Source of the DNA: Ensifer sp. Root278 | GTDB taxonomy: Bacteria; Pseudomonadota; Alphaproteobacteria; Rhizobiales; Rhizobiaceae | Assembly: GCF_001429285.1 (NCBI RefSeq) | Contig: NZ_LMJJ01000002.1 | Span: 123,233-187,232 of the forward strand | Reading direction: 5' to 3' | Length of the DNA: 64,000 nt | Shown here: positions 62,581-64,000 of the stretch, piece after piece | Numbering within the stretch: the stretch's first letter is position 1 | How the letters are laid out: every line of letters begins with the position of its first letter | Program-made: the position numbers and the translations under genes | The notes under the pieces: generated by a model | The model's input: the letters and a program-made list of their open reading frames with translations, nothing else | Told to the model about the DNA's origin: nothing | Databases searched by the model: none

Positions 62581-63009
62581 TCATCCGCACCACGACTGCT
62601 TAAAGCCTACCCAACGGTGCGCCAGCCCTTCGTCGACCAGCTGGGCGCCAAGCGACTGCCCGCCGCGGTAGACTTCGCGCAGTTTTCGGCCGTACTTGTC
62701 CTCGTCGCGCAGACCCGCTTTCAGGCAGAAGGCACCGGCATTCAAAAGAGATTGCAGGCGGTTCTTCGCTTGCTCGCCGAGCTCCTTCTCCCCCGCGCAA
62801 CGCGGCTCGCCGATCTCGGGCGTGTCGATGTCTGCGATGCGGTACTTGATGCCGTCAAGCCAGAATGTATCACCATCCACGACGCACGTTGTCCGAGCGC
62901 CCGATCCGCATATGGGGAAGGATGCGGAAATGATGTCTTCTGGCGGCACGGTTGCCCATCCGTAGGCGACACCTATCACGATGCCAGCGAGAGGCATGAC
63001 CGGCGGCAT
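62581..63009 (-). CDS. Thermonuclease (SNase)-like protein
   Basis: The 142-residue protein has an N-terminal hydrophobic stretch (PLAGIVIGVAYGWA), then the SNase domain with CVVDGDTFWLDGIKYRIADI, DTPEIGEPRCAGEKELGEQA, and the catalytic-region Arg in DKYGRKLREVY, ending QLVDEGLAHRW. Nuclease activity and membrane association or export are likely. Single gene on the minus strand. Confidence 0.88.
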   Translation of the reverse strand: MPPVMPLAGIVIGVAYGWATVPPEDIISASFPICGSGARTTCVVDGDTFWLDGIKYRIADIDTPEIGEPRCAGEKELGEQAKNRLQSLLNAGAFCLKAGLRDEDKYGRKLREVYRGGQSLGAQLVDEGLAHRWVGFKQSWCG

Positions 63010-63143
63010 GTCTTTTGGGAGGGAGCTCCTTGCTTAACCGCTGCGCTGAACGGCGGTTCAAGTCGCATCAAGAGCGAGTTAGTGTCGGCTGGCCTAAGGC
63101 CGCATTCGCGCGCGGATGGTGGTTTCTGAAGGCTTGATGTTTC

Positions 63144-63335
63144 TTATGGAAGTTCGATCTCGCCAGTCACCTCGTGGCTGAGGTCGGTACCTTCCGCCGT
63201 CAGCGTCATGCGGACCTTCAGCTTTTGGCCGCCGGCCTGCCCTTCGCGCACCGTCTCCTCGATCTTGCGCTGCGAGGTGATGCCGACTTCCTTCAGGAAC
63301 TTGCGGATTGACATGTTGAAGGCGTCTTCGCTCAT
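63144..63335 (-). CDS. Small conserved protein (DUF6494-like)
   Basis: The 63-residue protein reads MSEDAFNMSIRKFLKEVGIT, SQRKIEETVREGQAGGQKLK, then a beta-rich VRMTLTAEGTDLSHEVTGEI. The layout matches small DUF6494-type proteins of alphaproteobacteria; function unknown. GGAG stands seven bases before the ATG. Confidence 0.75.
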   Translation of the reverse strand: MSEDAFNMSIRKFLKEVGITSQRKIEETVREGQAGGQKLKVRMTLTAEGTDLSHEVTGEIELP

Positions 63336-63383
63336 GGCAGAACTCCAATGTGTCCAGAAGGGATTGTAAGGGAAGGCGGGTGG

Positions 63384-63758
63384 TCAAGGAAGCAGGACGG
63401 TGAGGCGTAAGCGTTGGGGATGGCCGTTCATCGGCGCGGCGCCGCTTCCCGCTCCGCCCAGCAGAGTTGCGCCGGGAGGACCGTTGCGGCTGGGTGCCAC
63501 TTTGACGAAATAGGCCCGGAATTGCTTCCTGCGGACGGCGATCAGATCAGAGCCGACCAATGTCAGCAAATGTTCGCGACGTCCGCGTCATTGTCGCCGA
63601 GCAGCAGGTTGCGCTGATCGATCCCGTCCGACGGCCGGTCGTCCGGCACGTTGCCGCCCGCGAGCTTCGCGAATGTCGGGAAGACGTCCATGATCGAGAA
63701 CATCGCGTGGGAGAGTTGTGGCTTAATCCGTTGCGGCCGGCGGATCACGGCGGCCCAT
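63384..63758 (-). pseudogene. Arylsulfatase C-terminal remnant
   Basis: Minus-strand pieces read RIKPQLSHAMFSIMDVFPTF and AKLAGGNVPDDRPSDGIDQR in one frame, then LLTLVGSDLIAVRRKQFRAY and SGAAPMNGHPQ in another, with the shift near 63600. These match the C-terminal region of alkaline-phosphatase-fold sulfatases. The catalytic Cys/Ser region is missing and the extreme C-terminus is replaced, so it is dead. Confidence 0.7.
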
Positions 63759-64000
63759 TGACGTAGAGAAAATACGTGTCTTTGGGCGCGCCCGGTGGAC
63801 GCGGTAGCGAACGGGTCCCCGCAAGTTCGAGCGGCAAATCGGACAGGATGATGGCATGTGGCGAAAGGACCGCCGGGAGGCATCGGCTCAGCTTGGCGCT
63901 TGTCGCAATATTGTTCGCTTCGACATACGAACCCATATCCGCATGTGCCAGGATGACCTGTCCGCCAAAGCGGGTGGCTCCGGAAGCAAGCGTGTCCTCA
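63745..64000 (-). CDS. C-terminal part of an unidentified protein (partial)
   Basis: The frame is open to the right edge of the window. About 84 residues are visible: EDTLASGATRFGGQVILAHA, DMGSYVEANNIATSAKLSRC, ELAGTRSLPRPPGAPKDTYF. I do not recognise the family. The last residues run into the arylsulfatase remnant, so this gene may itself be truncated by the rearrangement. Confidence 0.35.
   Translation of the reverse strand, partial: EDTLASGATRFGGQVILAHADMGSYVEANNIATSAKLSRCLPAVLSPHAIILSDLPLELAGTRSLPRPPGAPKDTYFLYVNGPP

Noticed and set aside
1..64000. CRISPR arrays, replication origin (repABC) or conjugation genes
   Set aside because: No regularly spaced repeats and no Rep, Par, Tra or relaxase motifs were seen in either strand.

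Overview
The window looks like an accessory replicon (megaplasmid, chromid or genomic-island DNA) of a fast-growing rhizobium in the Sinorhizobium/Ensifer-Rhizobium group. This is inferred from the GC-rich codon use, the multi-PAS sensor kinases with FixJ-type regulators, class III adenylate cyclases fused to TPRs, numerous ABC uptake systems, and two catabolic loci for rhizosphere compounds. There are no rRNA, replication or core ribosomal genes. Decayed genes and mobile-element scars are frequent between intact modules.

Region by region. 1-4640: end of a TPR/cyclase protein, a small conserved-looking ORF, a metallo-beta-lactamase-fold hydrolase, a mosaic of two broken genes, an alpha/beta hydrolase and a RidA protein. 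4768-15275: a signalling block with four receiver-containing proteins or relics of the FixJ type and two very large sensor kinases (one soluble, one with a MASE1 membrane domain) transcribed divergently. 15653-19022: a SRPBCC/ArsR pair with a palindromic operator, and an adenylate cyclase-TPR protein. 19066-19721: IS30 and cytochrome c debris. 19947-24693: a NitT/TauT-type ABC transporter with a 4-oxalomesaconate tautomerase-like protein, and a divergent LysR regulator. 25147-27116: an ornithine cyclodeaminase-like/PLP dehydratase pair with lower GC than its surroundings. 27559-33821: small modules (P-loop kinase; LysR with MBL hydrolase and a frameshifted PPOX protein; internally deleted integrase; TetR/SDR/DUF4440 set with a long operator).

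34092-45938 is the main system. It is a minus-strand operon of about twelve genes under a divergent LacI regulator, with the gene content of rhizopine (3-O-methyl-scyllo-inosamine) catabolism: MocD-like oxygenase, MocB-like binding protein with permease and ATPase, MocE-like Rieske ferredoxin, MocC-like TIM barrel, MocA-like dehydrogenase and MocF-like ferredoxin reductase. It is joined to a one-carbon module (a PanB-like enzyme, FolD, PurU). The inferred logic is uptake, oxidative O-demethylation releasing formaldehyde, ring oxidation, and disposal of the C1 unit through tetrahydrofolate to formate.

46136-57511 is a second catabolic locus, best explained as homoserine use. An amino-acid ABC importer takes up the substrate; an ACT-less homoserine dehydrogenase, an aldehyde dehydrogenase and an aspartase would convert homoserine to aspartate semialdehyde, aspartate and fumarate. 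Also present are a MetB-like enzyme, a homocysteine methyltransferase homologue, two Lrp regulators, and a homoserine-kinase homologue that has lost both catalytic aspartates.

57542-64000: a LysR fragment, a hicAB toxin-antitoxin pair with an apparently leaderless toxin gene, a TadG-like protein, an exported caspase-fold protein, a tRNA with an unusual UAU anticodon, a small nuclease, a small DUF-type protein, an arylsulfatase remnant and a partial unknown gene at the edge.
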